A stretch of DNA of 45,913 nucleotides from positions 1 to 45,913 of the forward strand of contig JAEZJK010000089.1 of the NCBI GenBank assembly GCA_023415835.1, in the 5' to 3' direction. Below are positions 23,838 to 32,402 of the stretch, piece after piece. Numbering within the stretch: position 1 is the first letter of the stretch; each line of letters opens with the position of its first letter. Source of the stretch: Bacillota bacterium. Lineage in GTDB: Bacteria; Bacillota; UBA4882; UBA8346. Below the pieces are notes generated by a model, which was not told the DNA's origin, did no database searches, and saw only the letters and a program-made list of their open reading frames with translations. The position numbers and the translations under genes are program-made.

Positions 23838-24371
23838 TCATTCATCCCAGATTTTTAGATTATATCGGATTGCCTCAGTTTTAACAGCTTGTTGAAAAGA
23901 CTCGGATCGCTTTTTGAGTTCCATTTTTTGTTGGGCATGGGCGGCAGTGATCAATTTTTTGATGGTATCGATCTCGAAATAGAGGAACGAGAGGCAGAAG
24001 AAACTCCGCATTCGGGTATTGGTAAAATACGGCAAAGCTTCCTCAAGTAACGCCTGCTTATCCATTTGTTCAGTAAACCACTGTTCAATTCCAATCTCCT
24101 TAATCCGGTTTAAGTTGTCAAGCCATTTTTTACGGGTGTTAAACCCTACCCAGTCGGCTTGACGGAACAGTCTTTCGCAAGGGGAGACCGCACATTCGGC
24201 ACAAGTTTCATAATTGTGTTTTTCTGTGCAACACTTAAAAGTGGAGCAAGACTCACGATTTGAACTAAGGCCACATCCGGGGCATTTCGATCTTGATTGG
24301 GAGTGAAAGCGCGGACAAAGGGCGCAAGACATTCCGCAACAACCTACTAATGCATATTGTTTAGTTTTCAA
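23838..24371 (-). CDS. DUF3795 cysteine-rich protein
   Basis: The 177-residue product starts with a Cys-dense domain (GCCGMSCALCPRF, CPGCGL, CSTFKCC, CAECAVSPCERL), about residues 10-70, with many Cys in CxxC-like spacing. This is typical of DUF3795 and probably binds metal or an Fe-S cluster. The C-terminal half is helical and charged. No partner gene is nearby and no function is established for the family. Confidence 0.75.
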   Translation of the reverse strand: MKTKQYALVGCCGMSCALCPRFHSQSRSKCPGCGLSSNRESCSTFKCCTEKHNYETCAECAVSPCERLFRQADWVGFNTRKKWLDNLNRIKEIGIEQWFTEQMDKQALLEEALPYFTNTRMRSFFCLSFLYFEIDTIKKLITAAHAQQKMELKKRSESFQQAVKTEAIRYNLKIWDE

Positions 24372-24666
24372 TTGCTAACCCCCTAGATAGCCGTCCGCGT
24401 TAATTTCCATTTTACCTAGGCAAATAAAAAATGATTGATTGCAGTAATAGATGAAATAAATACGAAATTGATTCTATTTGCATTCGGCTTTAGGAATGCA
24501 AACCTTGGTTAAGAAATTTATATGTCTTCTTGGTATTTCGTTCGTTTTTTTTCCACTATTTCCTGCCGTATCAGAAAAGTTAGGTTTAAATCTCATTGCT
24601 AAGAAAGGATGACACCCGTTAATGCCGAAATTTATCGATGGGAATATCGGTTGAGGAGTGGTTGAA

Positions 24667-24867
24667 ATGCGTAGAAATGTAGGGGTTATCGACCGGGTTA
24701 TTAGAATTACTATTGGGTTAGGAATGTTAAGCCTATTATTTTGGGCGCAAGGCGCAGAACGGTTATGGGGTTTGCTAGGATTAATCCCACTATTAACCGG
24801 AATAATGGGATTATGTCCTTTTTATGCTTTAATTGGTTCTCAAACATGCCCGCTAAAGGATAAATGA
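24667..24867 (+). CDS. DUF2892 small membrane protein
   Basis: The 66-residue product has the DUF2892 pattern: MRRNVGVIDRVIRITIG, then two membrane helices, and GLCPFYALIGSQTCPL at the end. The ATG at 24667 is chosen because GAGGAG lies 8 nt upstream. A GTG three codons earlier overlaps that site. Similar domains are found alone or fused to rhodanese (YgaP) and may act in sulfur handling. The role is not known here. Confidence 0.8.
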   Translation: MRRNVGVIDRVIRITIGLGMLSLLFWAQGAERLWGLLGLIPLLTGIMGLCPFYALIGSQTCPLKDK

Positions 24868-24891
24868 TGTACAATCCAGAGTTTTCTTTAA

Positions 24892-25197
24892 TCTATATAT
24901 GTTTGAAAAAAGTTTTGAGTAAAACATTCACATCCCAAATACCGGATGTGAATGGCGAAATTATTGGGCTTTTTTCAACACATGAATAAAGGAAAATATG
25001 TCGCAATAATCCGCGCTTATCCAAGAAACTTATTGCGACATCTATATATGTTTGAAAAAAGTTTTGAGTAAAACATTCACATCCCAAATACCGGATGTGA
25101 ATAACGAGATTATTGGGCTTTTTTCAACATATGAATCAAGGAAAATATGTCGCAATAATCCACGCTTATCCAAGAAACTTATTGCGACATCTATATA
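24892..25197. repeat. Two tandem copies of a 149-bp palindromic unit plus 8 bp
   Basis: The unit starts at 24892, 25041 and 25190 (period 149). The two full copies differ at only a few positions. Each unit holds three inverted repeats: an outer pair around TTGAAAAAAG/CTTTTTTCAA, an inner perfect pair ATTCACATCC/GGATGTGAAT, and a perfect 11-bp pair TGTCGCAATAA/TTATTGCGACA. The array directly abuts the 3' end of the germination operon, so its hairpins may act as that operon's terminator. Apparent ORFs inside are by-products of the repeat. Confidence 0.85.
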
Positions 25198-25355
25198 ATA
25201 AAAAGCATGTAAAATGGTATTACCGTAATAGCTAAAGCTAAGATAAGAATTGCCCAAAACCCGGCTACATTTTTTTCACGGAGGTTTTCGATGGCGAACA
25301 AGATGGTGTAAAAGGCAATGATTAACGAAATCCCAAAGGCCAGATAGTTTAGCAC
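25191..25355 (-). CDS. Small two-helix membrane protein of the ger operon (candidate D subunit)
   Basis: A 54-codon GTG ORF lies 24 bp after gerC, with a perfect GAAGGAGG site 6 nt before the start. The product has two membrane helices (YLAFGISLIIAFYTILF and WAILILALAITVIPFYMLF) joined by a short charged loop (ENLREKN). Small two-helix proteins encoded within or beside gerA-type operons are described as a fourth, D, subunit that modulates germinant receptors in Bacillus. Position, size and topology fit that here. The stop TAG lies in the first bases of the partial third repeat copy. Confidence 0.7.
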   Translation of the reverse strand: MLNYLAFGISLIIAFYTILFAIENLREKNVAGFWAILILALAITVIPFYMLFII

Positions 25356-25379
25356 TTTTTACGCCTCCTTCGTTAAAAC

Positions 25380-26633
25380 TTAACGGATTTCCGGTGGCTG
25401 GAACTGAACTCCCACCCTACGAATCGTTACTTTAACTTGGGTTTGAATTTTAGCTTCCTTAAATTTATCGGGCCAATGATATTTTTCATATTTGGAAGAA
25501 GTGATAAAGGCATTTCTGACTTTTTTGCCGAAACCGAAGACGTCGGAGTCATACTCTTGCTGGGCCTTTTTAACCGCTTTATCAACCCGGTTTTTTATTT
25601 CCTTGGCTATCGCCCGGCCTAGGAAGGCTTCGAGTTTTGGCTGGGTATAGTCGATCCTGCTTTGAATACTTATTAGCTCCGCTTCTAGGCTTAATTTGAC
25701 CTTAAACCGATCAACGTTATTTCGGCGCTGATATTGGATCTGGACCGGAGAGGTAGCGAGCAACCTGAAGACAAGATAATTGCCCTTTTTTAAAGGGTCT
25801 TCGATGGTAAGCATTGCTTCCCTGAACTCATTATTTAATAACAACAGGATTTGGGTTTCGTAATTATTAAAGGTCCCAATCATCCGATCTTTTTTAAAGA
25901 TCGCCGATCCGATAAATCGAATGTCGTCCTTTTTTTTCGGTTCTTTTTCTTTCGATAATTCCGTATTAGATTTACTCTTTTCTCCTGTTTGTTCTCCTTC
26001 ACTGGAGGTTCCCAACCCTTCTTTTCTTTGGTATTTAGCGATTAGCGGAAGATAATTTTCTTGAGCAAAAGCTTCATATTTTTGGAGAAAGTCGTTTATG
26101 GTAACTGTCGGATACATTCCAGTCCGGCGCGATAGAGCCGCTAAGGCGTTAATGTATTCGGAAGGTTTATTTTCTAGCCGCGGTTGAACGTTCAATATTT
26201 CGGCGGCTTTTCCTTTACAGACAAAGATTAGTAAAGATCGGCGCATCTCACGATAACGGACTAGATTATCAATCCATCTTTGAACTCCGTGGCTAGCCAT
26301 TTCCTCGCCAAATATCAGAAGCCGGTTTTGGATCAGGGTAATCTCTCGGTTAATCGTGGTATTGATCAGGTTAAAGGCTTCATAAACAGAAGGGGCATCC
26401 ATGGATATTAAAAAAACTCCGGGTTTATCGCCGGTTCCTCCTCCTTGCTGACCGCCTAGCCTGGATGGGATCGCGATCATGGTGGTCACTGTCACTCCCT
26501 TTTGGCCTGGTCCCAAGTCAAGCCCGATGGCTTGAACGAGCCCTAAGCTTTCCAACTCCCGCCGATCCCAACAGCCGCTAGTTAGGATAATGATTAAAAT
26601 TAGCAGGCCGGTTAAAATGTAATTTTTATTCAT
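25380..26633 (-). CDS. gerAC: Germinant-receptor lipoprotein, Ger(x)C family
   Basis: The product is a lipoprotein: a hydrophobic leader (YILTGLLILIIILTS) ends in the lipobox LTSGC with Cys21. The typical WDRRELESLGLVQAIGLD follows, and the Ger(x)C C-terminal domain occupies roughly residues 230-410. A Lys/Glu/Ser-rich linker (about 205-230) separates the two halves. It anchors to the outer face of the spore inner membrane as the C subunit of a nutrient germinant receptor. The ATG at 26633 overlaps gerB by 8 bp. An upstream in-frame ATG at 26660 would spoil the leader and is less likely. Confidence 0.9.
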   Translation of the reverse strand: MNKNYILTGLLILIIILTSGCWDRRELESLGLVQAIGLDLGPGQKGVTVTTMIAIPSRLGGQQGGGTGDKPGVFLISMDAPSVYEAFNLINTTINREITLIQNRLLIFGEEMASHGVQRWIDNLVRYREMRRSLLIFVCKGKAAEILNVQPRLENKPSEYINALAALSRRTGMYPTVTINDFLQKYEAFAQENYLPLIAKYQRKEGLGTSSEGEQTGEKSKSNTELSKEKEPKKKDDIRFIGSAIFKKDRMIGTFNNYETQILLLLNNEFREAMLTIEDPLKKGNYLVFRLLATSPVQIQYQRRNNVDRFKVKLSLEAELISIQSRIDYTQPKLEAFLGRAIAKEIKNRVDKAVKKAQQEYDSDVFGFGKKVRNAFITSSKYEKYHWPDKFKEAKIQTQVKVTIRRVGVQFQPPEIR

Positions 26634-27738
26634 TAGCGCCACCCAAATATTTTTTGGCAATCTTTATCAACCAGAGTAGTAAGGGTATTCCAAAAGCTGC
26701 CGCTGAGTAATAAAAACTAATGTAAGAAGGCGAAACGGTATAATCGTTCAGTTCAACCGCCTCCGTCATTGAAGTGGGAATGAGGCTAATCGTAAATACC
26801 AAAACAGCGATTGGTAAAGTTAAGGGACGATAGTTTTTAATCCTAAATGTCTCAGTAAAACTGGTAACAGTTCCATAAAATAATCCGCCCAGCTGAATCC
26901 CAGCCCAGAAAAACCAGAGAAAAACGAAGACCGCCTCTATTCTTTGAATGAATTCCCCATAGGTGATTAACCGGGTTAACTGAAAAACGGGAAAGAGCAT
27001 TTTTTGAGTTTCTACATAATTAAATACTTCTGTAACTAAGATGGTGATACCAGTATTGATGATTACCGCCGCTGCCAGGCTTAGGAGACCAATTCGGCCC
27101 GTTTTTTCCCGTTCCCGGATTAATGGAGCGATAATCCCTAACAGGATGATTTCGGAAAAGATCGAAAGATGCGCCAGGGAATATTTTAAAAGCGGGATTG
27201 GACCTGGGCCAAGAATCGGTGCTAAAAAATCGAAAGTAGCTTGGGGTAGGGAAAAAAGTAAAATGATTATCAATGCTGCTAGCAGATAAGGACTTAACAA
27301 CCAAGCGACCCGGGAAAGAGTCTCGATCCCTAAAAGGGTAGCGTATACCAACAAAAGTAAAAAGAAAATGGTAATGACGCTGATTGGGGTTCGGGGAAGA
27401 ATGGCCAAAATGAAACTTTCCGTAAACTGGCGGAGGTACATAGAGGTAATTGCCAGGAAGAAAAGGAAAATTATTACTCCGAATACTTTACCGATGAGAA
27501 TGCCACCGACTTGCCGAGAAATTTGGATAATATTTTTACCGGGATACTTCCTTAATAAGGCGGAAAGGAAGAAGTAACCCACCAGGCTAAAAATTCCAGA
27601 TAGTAAAACAATGATCCACCCTGCAGCGTCGCCGAGTAGAGCTATATTGCGGGGAAAAGCTAAAAAGATTTTGGCGGAAAGGGTGATTCCCAATAGTGAT
27701 AACGCCTCGAGATAACCGATCTTTTCTTCACTGCTCAT
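26626..27738 (-). CDS. gerAB: Germinant-receptor permease subunit, GerAB family
   Basis: The 370-residue product is an amino-acid-permease-like (APC fold) membrane protein of about ten helices, with the GerAB family start (EALSLLGITLSAKIFLAFPR). It forms the germinant-sensing B subunit of the receptor in the spore inner membrane. The start overlaps the end of the A subunit gene by 11 bp and has GGAGGGGG 7-9 nt upstream, so translation is coupled. Which germinant is sensed cannot be read. Confidence 0.9.
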   Translation of the reverse strand: MSSEEKIGYLEALSLLGITLSAKIFLAFPRNIALLGDAAGWIIVLLSGIFSLVGYFFLSALLRKYPGKNIIQISRQVGGILIGKVFGVIIFLFFLAITSMYLRQFTESFILAILPRTPISVITIFFLLLLVYATLLGIETLSRVAWLLSPYLLAALIIILLFSLPQATFDFLAPILGPGPIPLLKYSLAHLSIFSEIILLGIIAPLIREREKTGRIGLLSLAAAVIINTGITILVTEVFNYVETQKMLFPVFQLTRLITYGEFIQRIEAVFVFLWFFWAGIQLGGLFYGTVTSFTETFRIKNYRPLTLPIAVLVFTISLIPTSMTEAVELNDYTVSPSYISFYYSAAAFGIPLLLWLIKIAKKYLGGANE

Positions 27739-29380
27739 TTTGATTACCCCCTCCTTTCTCGGTACTACTATCGGGTTGATCCCATCGCCTGGGTTTATTC
27801 TCCTGCCGAATCCAATCCAATGGCCTTAAAAACAGGGGCCGATATTTTTGGTCAAAAGCTCGAGGCCGAATCACTCGGTCTTTGTTCTTTGGTTGATAGG
27901 GAGAAATTGGCGTCATGAAAGGGATTCCGAAGCTAGTAATGGTTACAAGGTGTAAAACCAATAGAAAGGCCCCAAAGGCAATTCCGAAAAATCCTAAGAA
28001 ACCGGCTAAGATGATGAATAGAAACCGTAAAATCCGGACTGAAAAGGAAGCGTTGTAGTTGGGGACTACAAAAGAGGCCAAGGCCGTAATAGCGATGATT
28101 ACGATCAGAATCGGACTGACTATGGAAGCGGCTACTGCCGCTTGACCCAGGATTAAAGCGCCAACGATCCCGATAGTCGGTCCGATGATGTTGGGAATCC
28201 GTACTCCGGCTTCCCGAATCAACTCAAAGGCGAACTCCATAAATAAGATTTCAACAATTGCCGGGAAAGGAACAGCTTCTCGGGCGGCGGTCATTGCCAA
28301 CAACAGATCGGTGGGAATCATTTCCTGGTGGTAATTTACAATTGCAATATAAATTGACGGCATCATCAAGGCTATGAAAATAGCAGCAACCCTAATAAAC
28401 CTTAAAAAATTACCGAAAGGCCAACGCAAGTAATAGTCCTCAGCGGAATGGAGGAAGATGGTGAAGGTTGTCGGGATCACTAAAGAAAAAGGGCTGTTAG
28501 CCATCACCACTCCGACATGGCCCTCGCGGAGATATGCCCCCAAGCGGTCCGGACGTTCGGTGGAGAGCATTTGGGGAATGATTGATTTGGGGTGGTCCTC
28601 CAAATACTCCTCCAGGATCCCAGTTTCCGGAATATAGTCAACAGTCTCCGCGACGCTTTGAATGCGGAACTTTACTTCCTCTACCAGCTTGGGATTGGCG
28701 ATGTCTTTGATGTACATCAACGCCACCTGTGTCCGGCTACGCCTGCCGACCCGAAAAATTTCGGTAATCAATTTCGGATCTTTGACATATCGCCGCACAC
28801 TGGCGGTGTTGGCCCGAAAATTCTCGACAAATGACTCCTGCGGTCCCCGGACCACCGGTTCATTATTCGGACGGTCTACTCCCCGGTGCTCCCAGCCTTT
28901 GGTTTCTATCACCAAGGCTTGGTCGGAACCGTCGATTAACAGAACCGTAGTTCCATCCAACACCCCGTCGATAACATCTTTTAAATTAGCGGTTTTATCG
29001 ATCTGCTGTCCCGGGACCAGTTTTTCATAGGCAATAATAATCGGATCTTTACCGTTCACCGCTTCGTTGGGGCCAAGAACCATTAAGGGCTGTAAAACGG
29101 CAAAATTTTGGGTATCACGATCAGTAAGGCCGTCTATATATATTATGAGGGCTTTCCGATCTAAACTTGGGATCAAAAAATCCCTGACCACGATGTCTTG
29201 GTTAGTTGGTAAATCAAAGATTTTTTCTAATAGCTTTTGGTTTTTTTCTAAGTCTTTAAAAAAAGATTCCGGTTGTGGTTTTTTCAGTTCCGGTCTTTCC
29301 CAGGATTCGGTTCCGATTGAGAATTGTTTTCCTCTGGCTCCAAACCGGAAAATTTTTTTAAGGCCTCTCCAAAAATTCAT
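27728..29380 (-). CDS. gerAA: Germinant-receptor A subunit, GerAA/GerA family
   Basis: The 550-residue product has the GerA family layout. A hydrophilic N-terminal region includes DFLIPSLDRKALIIYIDGL, VLLIDGSDQALVIETKGWEHR and PQESFVENFRANTASVRRY (about residues 50-220). Four to five membrane helices and the conserved EAAVPFPAIVEILFMEFAFE-like motif (about 370-390, here REAVPFPAIVEIL) follow. GerA subunits form the ion-release channel of the nutrient receptor. The ATG has GGAG 8 nt upstream. A candidate sigma-G promoter and an 89-nt structured leader precede it. Confidence 0.93.
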   Translation of the reverse strand: MNFWRGLKKIFRFGARGKQFSIGTESWERPELKKPQPESFFKDLEKNQKLLEKIFDLPTNQDIVVRDFLIPSLDRKALIIYIDGLTDRDTQNFAVLQPLMVLGPNEAVNGKDPIIIAYEKLVPGQQIDKTANLKDVIDGVLDGTTVLLIDGSDQALVIETKGWEHRGVDRPNNEPVVRGPQESFVENFRANTASVRRYVKDPKLITEIFRVGRRSRTQVALMYIKDIANPKLVEEVKFRIQSVAETVDYIPETGILEEYLEDHPKSIIPQMLSTERPDRLGAYLREGHVGVVMANSPFSLVIPTTFTIFLHSAEDYYLRWPFGNFLRFIRVAAIFIALMMPSIYIAIVNYHQEMIPTDLLLAMTAAREAVPFPAIVEILFMEFAFELIREAGVRIPNIIGPTIGIVGALILGQAAVAASIVSPILIVIIAITALASFVVPNYNASFSVRILRFLFIILAGFLGFFGIAFGAFLLVLHLVTITSFGIPFMTPISPYQPKNKDRVIRPRAFDQKYRPLFLRPLDWIRQENKPRRWDQPDSSTEKGGGNQNEQ

Positions 29381-29399
29381 GCATTAGCTCCATTGTTTT

Positions 29400-29488
29400 A
29401 TAGCCGTCCATGTCAACTAACATTTGACCCAAGTGAATTAATGAAAAAAAGTTGACGTGGATCGGCAAGCACCGTTAGCATCGTCTAA
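29400..29488 (-). promoter_or_regulatory. Leader element, copy 2, in front of the gerA operon
   Basis: This is the same 89-nt element as at 125-213. On the - strand the arms at 29451-29466 and 29403-29417 pair. Compared with copy 1, a closing pair changes from U-A to C-G and an inner pair from G-C to A-U, so pairing is preserved. One C-A mismatch is present in the sense strand. A competing hairpin GTCAA...TTGAC (29424-29428 with 29412-29416) uses the same arm. The element begins near the predicted transcription start and ends just before the gerA binding site, so it would make up almost the whole 5' leader. Confidence 0.55.
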
Positions 29489-29490
29489 GA

Positions 29491-29521
29491 TAGTATTAAC
29501 AATTCGGGGCAGGGTTATCAA
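29491..29521 (-). promoter_or_regulatory. Candidate sigma-G promoter of the ger operon
   Basis: On the - strand TTGATA (29516-29521) and AATACTA (29491-29497) are separated by 18 bp. The -10 box is one base from the forespore sigma-G type (CATACTA). The -35 box is a weaker match. Germinant-receptor operons are normally sigma-G dependent. Confidence 0.4.
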
Positions 29522-29718
29522 ATTAATAAAAATTAGCAAAAGGGATACATAAGGAAGCATGAGATATGGGGCGCGAAGTGTAAATAGTAAGTGTAAATGG
29601 TAAAGAGAAAAGGTGAAATCTTATTCTATAGCGTTTCAAGCTTCAAACTCCACAATTCATATAGTGATGCCTAGATTTTGATTCCCCAAGAATTGATTAC
29701 TATTTGAGGTTTTATAAA

Positions 29719-30642
29719 ATGAAAAAATTAAAAAGTAGAGCCTTAAACCCTGGGAGCAAAATTGGGATCGTTGCCCCAGCTAGCCCAGTTAATTCTTTTA
29801 CAGTAATTTCGGAATGTATCAGGGTATTGGAGAATTTAGGTTATCATACCGTCTTGGGAGAGACCGCCCGTCCTTTGGAAGGTTACTTGGCCGGCAGCGA
29901 CTTGGAGCGGAGAGCGGACTTGGAAAGGATTTGGGCAGATGACTCGATTGAAGCGATCTGGTGTTTACGGGGCGGTTACGGAAGCGTTAGGCTATTGCCT
30001 GACTTATACCTTGGGCTAATCGAAAAGAACCCCAAGATATTAATTGGTTTTAGTGACATCACCGGACTCGAATTGGGGCTTTGGAAACAGGCCAGGTTGG
30101 TGACATTTCACGGCCCGGTTTTGACGGCTTTAAAAAGTGAATTTTCGATTAATCATGCCGTCCGGATGCTTTCCGGGGAAGCAGTGGGCAAGGCGCTGGT
30201 TTGGCCAGATGAAAATTGCCCCGGTTATATCGTTTTTAGGCCGGGAAGAGCCTGCGCCCCTTTATTAGGGGGAAATTTGGCGTTGATCAGCTCATTATTG
30301 GGAACCAGTTATTCTCCGAATTTTGATGGATGTATTTTATTTTTGGAAGAGACCGGGGAACCGGCCTACCGGATTGACCGGATGCTGACTCAATTATTAG
30401 CGAGTGGGGCCCTAGAATCGGTATCCGGGATAATTATCGGCCGGTGCAATCCAATTGAAGGGAAAACGGAAGATGATTTAATCAAGGTCTTCGCCGAGAG
30501 GCTGAGCCAATTAGAGTGCCCGGCGGCGTATGGGTTCCCAATCGGGCATGTCCCGGAACAGTGGACCCTGCCGCAGGGAATTAAGGTAGAGGTAGATCTG
30601 GGCTCTGGAGAGTTAGCGCTGGTGGAGAGTCCGTTTTTTTAA
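29719..30642 (+). CDS. LD-carboxypeptidase (S66 family)
   Basis: The 307-residue product has the S66 pattern. The first beta-alpha unit is PGSKIGIVAPASPVN, then the nucleophile region GFSDITGLELG. Catalytic Glu and His candidates lie in EETGEPAYRIDRML and GFPIGHVPEQWTLP. Such enzymes cleave the L,D bond of murein tetrapeptides (LdcA) or resist microcin-like peptides (MccF). No signal peptide is seen, so a cytoplasmic muropeptide-recycling role is likely. The ATG at 29719 is preferred, with GAGG 9 nt upstream, over an in-frame TTG at 29704. Confidence 0.88.
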   Translation: MKKLKSRALNPGSKIGIVAPASPVNSFTVISECIRVLENLGYHTVLGETARPLEGYLAGSDLERRADLERIWADDSIEAIWCLRGGYGSVRLLPDLYLGLIEKNPKILIGFSDITGLELGLWKQARLVTFHGPVLTALKSEFSINHAVRMLSGEAVGKALVWPDENCPGYIVFRPGRACAPLLGGNLALISSLLGTSYSPNFDGCILFLEETGEPAYRIDRMLTQLLASGALESVSGIIIGRCNPIEGKTEDDLIKVFAERLSQLECPAAYGFPIGHVPEQWTLPQGIKVEVDLGSGELALVESPFF

Positions 30643-30646
30643 CTAT

Positions 30647-31674
30647 AAAATCGGGAATTAGCACTATTCTTTGGGCTAATCCTCCTTGATGGGCCTCTGC
30701 ATAAGATTCCCTAATCCGGCTCATCGGTATGGCCTTGATAAATGGCTTTATTTGGATTAACCCGTTCACCACCATATTCAGGGCTTCCGGATAATACTTT
30801 GGTAGGCATGCCCAGGTTCCGATTACTTCGGCATCGAGAGCCATAAGCCGTGACAAGGAGAATTCGTTTTTTTGGATCCCAAATCCGGCTACCACCAACT
30901 TACCGATGGCAGGCAGTAGTTCCAAAGCAATTTCCTGGCCAGCTGTGGCGCCGGATCACTCGAAAACCATCCAGCCATAGTTGTGGGGCAGACCCTTACG
31001 CCTGCAATAAGTGTAAAATTCATCCCTGATATTTCTAGTGGTTTTGCCTAGGCTGCTGATGACATGAGTAGCGCCAAATTTGAGTATCATTTCGAGTTTC
31101 TCATGATTACGGGCGATACCGACGATCTCTCGGGCGCCCATGGCAGCCGAAAACTGGGTAGCGTAAACACCGGCATTCCCGGTGGCGCCGATGATGATTA
31201 CCATGTCTCCCGGCTGGATGTCGGCCCTTTTAGCGGCTTGGTAAGCGGAAGCGACCGCATCAGCGACCACAGCCAAGTGGGAAAGGGGGATGCCATTCTT
31301 TTCTTTGATAAAACAGAGATCCTCCGCAGGCACAGGGTAGGGCTGGAGTTACCGCCATAGACCCCCATGGTGTAACCGGGAATTTTCGCAGCCAAGCAGC
31401 GGTTGCCCCGCCCGGCATTGCAAAGGGCACAATTATTACAAGGCATTACGGCCGGGATAATGACTTCCAGGCCTATCAGTCCGGGTTCTCCCGCGACAAT
31501 TACACCGCTGATTTCGTGCCCTAAAATCTTTGGTAACGCCGTCGGAATGCCACCGTAAAAGATGGTATGGTCGGAATGGCAGATACCGCAGCCGGCTATT
31601 TCAACCAACACCTCTCCAGGTTTAAGTTGGGGAACGTCGATCAGTGCCCTTTCCATTTTACCGAGAGCCACCAT
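30647..31674 (-). pseudogene. Decayed 6-hydroxycyclohex-1-ene-1-carboxyl-CoA dehydrogenase-like gene
   Basis: Three - strand fragments together make one zinc-dependent alcohol dehydrogenase. Fragment 1 carries LKPGEVLVEIAGCGICHSD, ILGHEISGV and a structural Cys4 loop CNNCALCNAGRGNRC. Fragment 2 (from about 31345) carries PAEDLCF, HLAVVADAVASAYQAAKRA and VIIIGATGNAGVYATQ. Fragment 3 carries GKLVVAGFGIQKNEFSLSRL. A one-base deletion near 31345 and an in-frame TGA at about 30954-30956 separate them. The natural stop is also lost, so the frame would run into the neighbouring gene. The pattern matches Had of anaerobic benzoyl-CoA breakdown, so a pathway gene was lost here. The original start may lie some 30 bp upstream, where the frame remains open. 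Confidence 0.8.
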
Positions 31675-31790
31675 TTGCCAAGCCTCGATTTTATCCGGTA
31701 TTATCTCTATTTATTCTCTTCCTTTATCAAATTTCCGCCCTTAAACGAGATTGGCTCTATTCTATTAAGGCAACAATGGATTACGCCCCA

Positions 31791-31999
31791 TCAATTAAAG
31801 AAATATTCAAGGATTTCATGCTCCGGGATAAAACCCGCTTTTTCCAATGTTTTCAAAGAAGCGATATTATTAGCGCTGCATCCGCAGATCGGAATATTTC
31901 TATCATGCTCAATGATGGCTATCAACCGTTTAATAATATAAGTACCGTACCCTTGTTTCGATAATTTGGGTTCACCAGCATTCCAAGATCATAATAGTT
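31791..31999 (-). pseudogene. GNAT acetyltransferase remnant
   Basis: Two frames read in sequence give DLGMLVNPNYRNKG, then YGTYIIKRLIAIIEHDR, CSANNIASLKTLEKAGF and PEHEILEYFFN. That is the C-terminal half of a GNAT acetyltransferase, including the acetyl-CoA-binding loop and the helix after it. A one-base deletion near 31950 breaks the frame inside the acetyl-CoA loop, and a TAA at 32000-32002 precedes it. No N-terminal half is found. It lies next to another dead gene, so this stretch is decaying. Confidence 0.75.
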
Positions 32000-32402
32000 T
32001 TAATCAGTTTACCATACAAATAATTGATTAACAATTTTTTGAATTAAAATATGCTTTATGTCGGGGGAAGATTGCCTATTATTCCAGTTATTCAAACACT
32101 TGATGACGCCTGATTACGATTTCCCTGGATTTTTAAAAATCTTAGAGGGTTAAGGAAAGGGCGAAGTTCAAAGCCGGTATGTCCTCTTTAGTAGTATACG
32201 GATTGAGTTAATACTTTATCAGCACTTCTTACCTGAACTGTTACATATTACACCAAAGCTTTTCAATAATAACGAGAGGAATATTTAACTTTGTCGCGAA
32301 ATAATTTGAAATGTATTTGGAGCATAATATGTAGGAACGAATCGATAATTATCTCGTTTAAATAGCAGAAGCGAGATTGATTTTGGAAGGAGCGTTTTAG
32401 AT
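32000..32402. other. 403-bp intergenic stretch
   Basis: No gene is supported. A short hairpin (ATCTCG with CGAGAT, about 32351-32377) and a strong GGAAGGAG site lie just before the following gene. A clear sigma-A promoter could not be picked out. Confidence 0.35.

Noticed and set aside
24477..24502. 9-bp inverted repeat TTTGCATTC/GAATGCAAA
   Set aside because: Too short and isolated to call an operator or terminator.
24893..25257. Two similar - strand ORFs encoding IDVAISFLDKRGLLRH repeats
   Set aside because: They are by-products of the 149-bp DNA repeat. There is no binding site, and part is antisense or out of frame to the real small ger gene at 25191-25355.
30954..30956. In-frame TGA in the dehydrogenase as a possible selenocysteine codon
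   Set aside because: The gene also has a separate frameshift and has lost its natural stop, so a nonsense mutation is the simpler reading. No selenocysteine is known at this position in the family.
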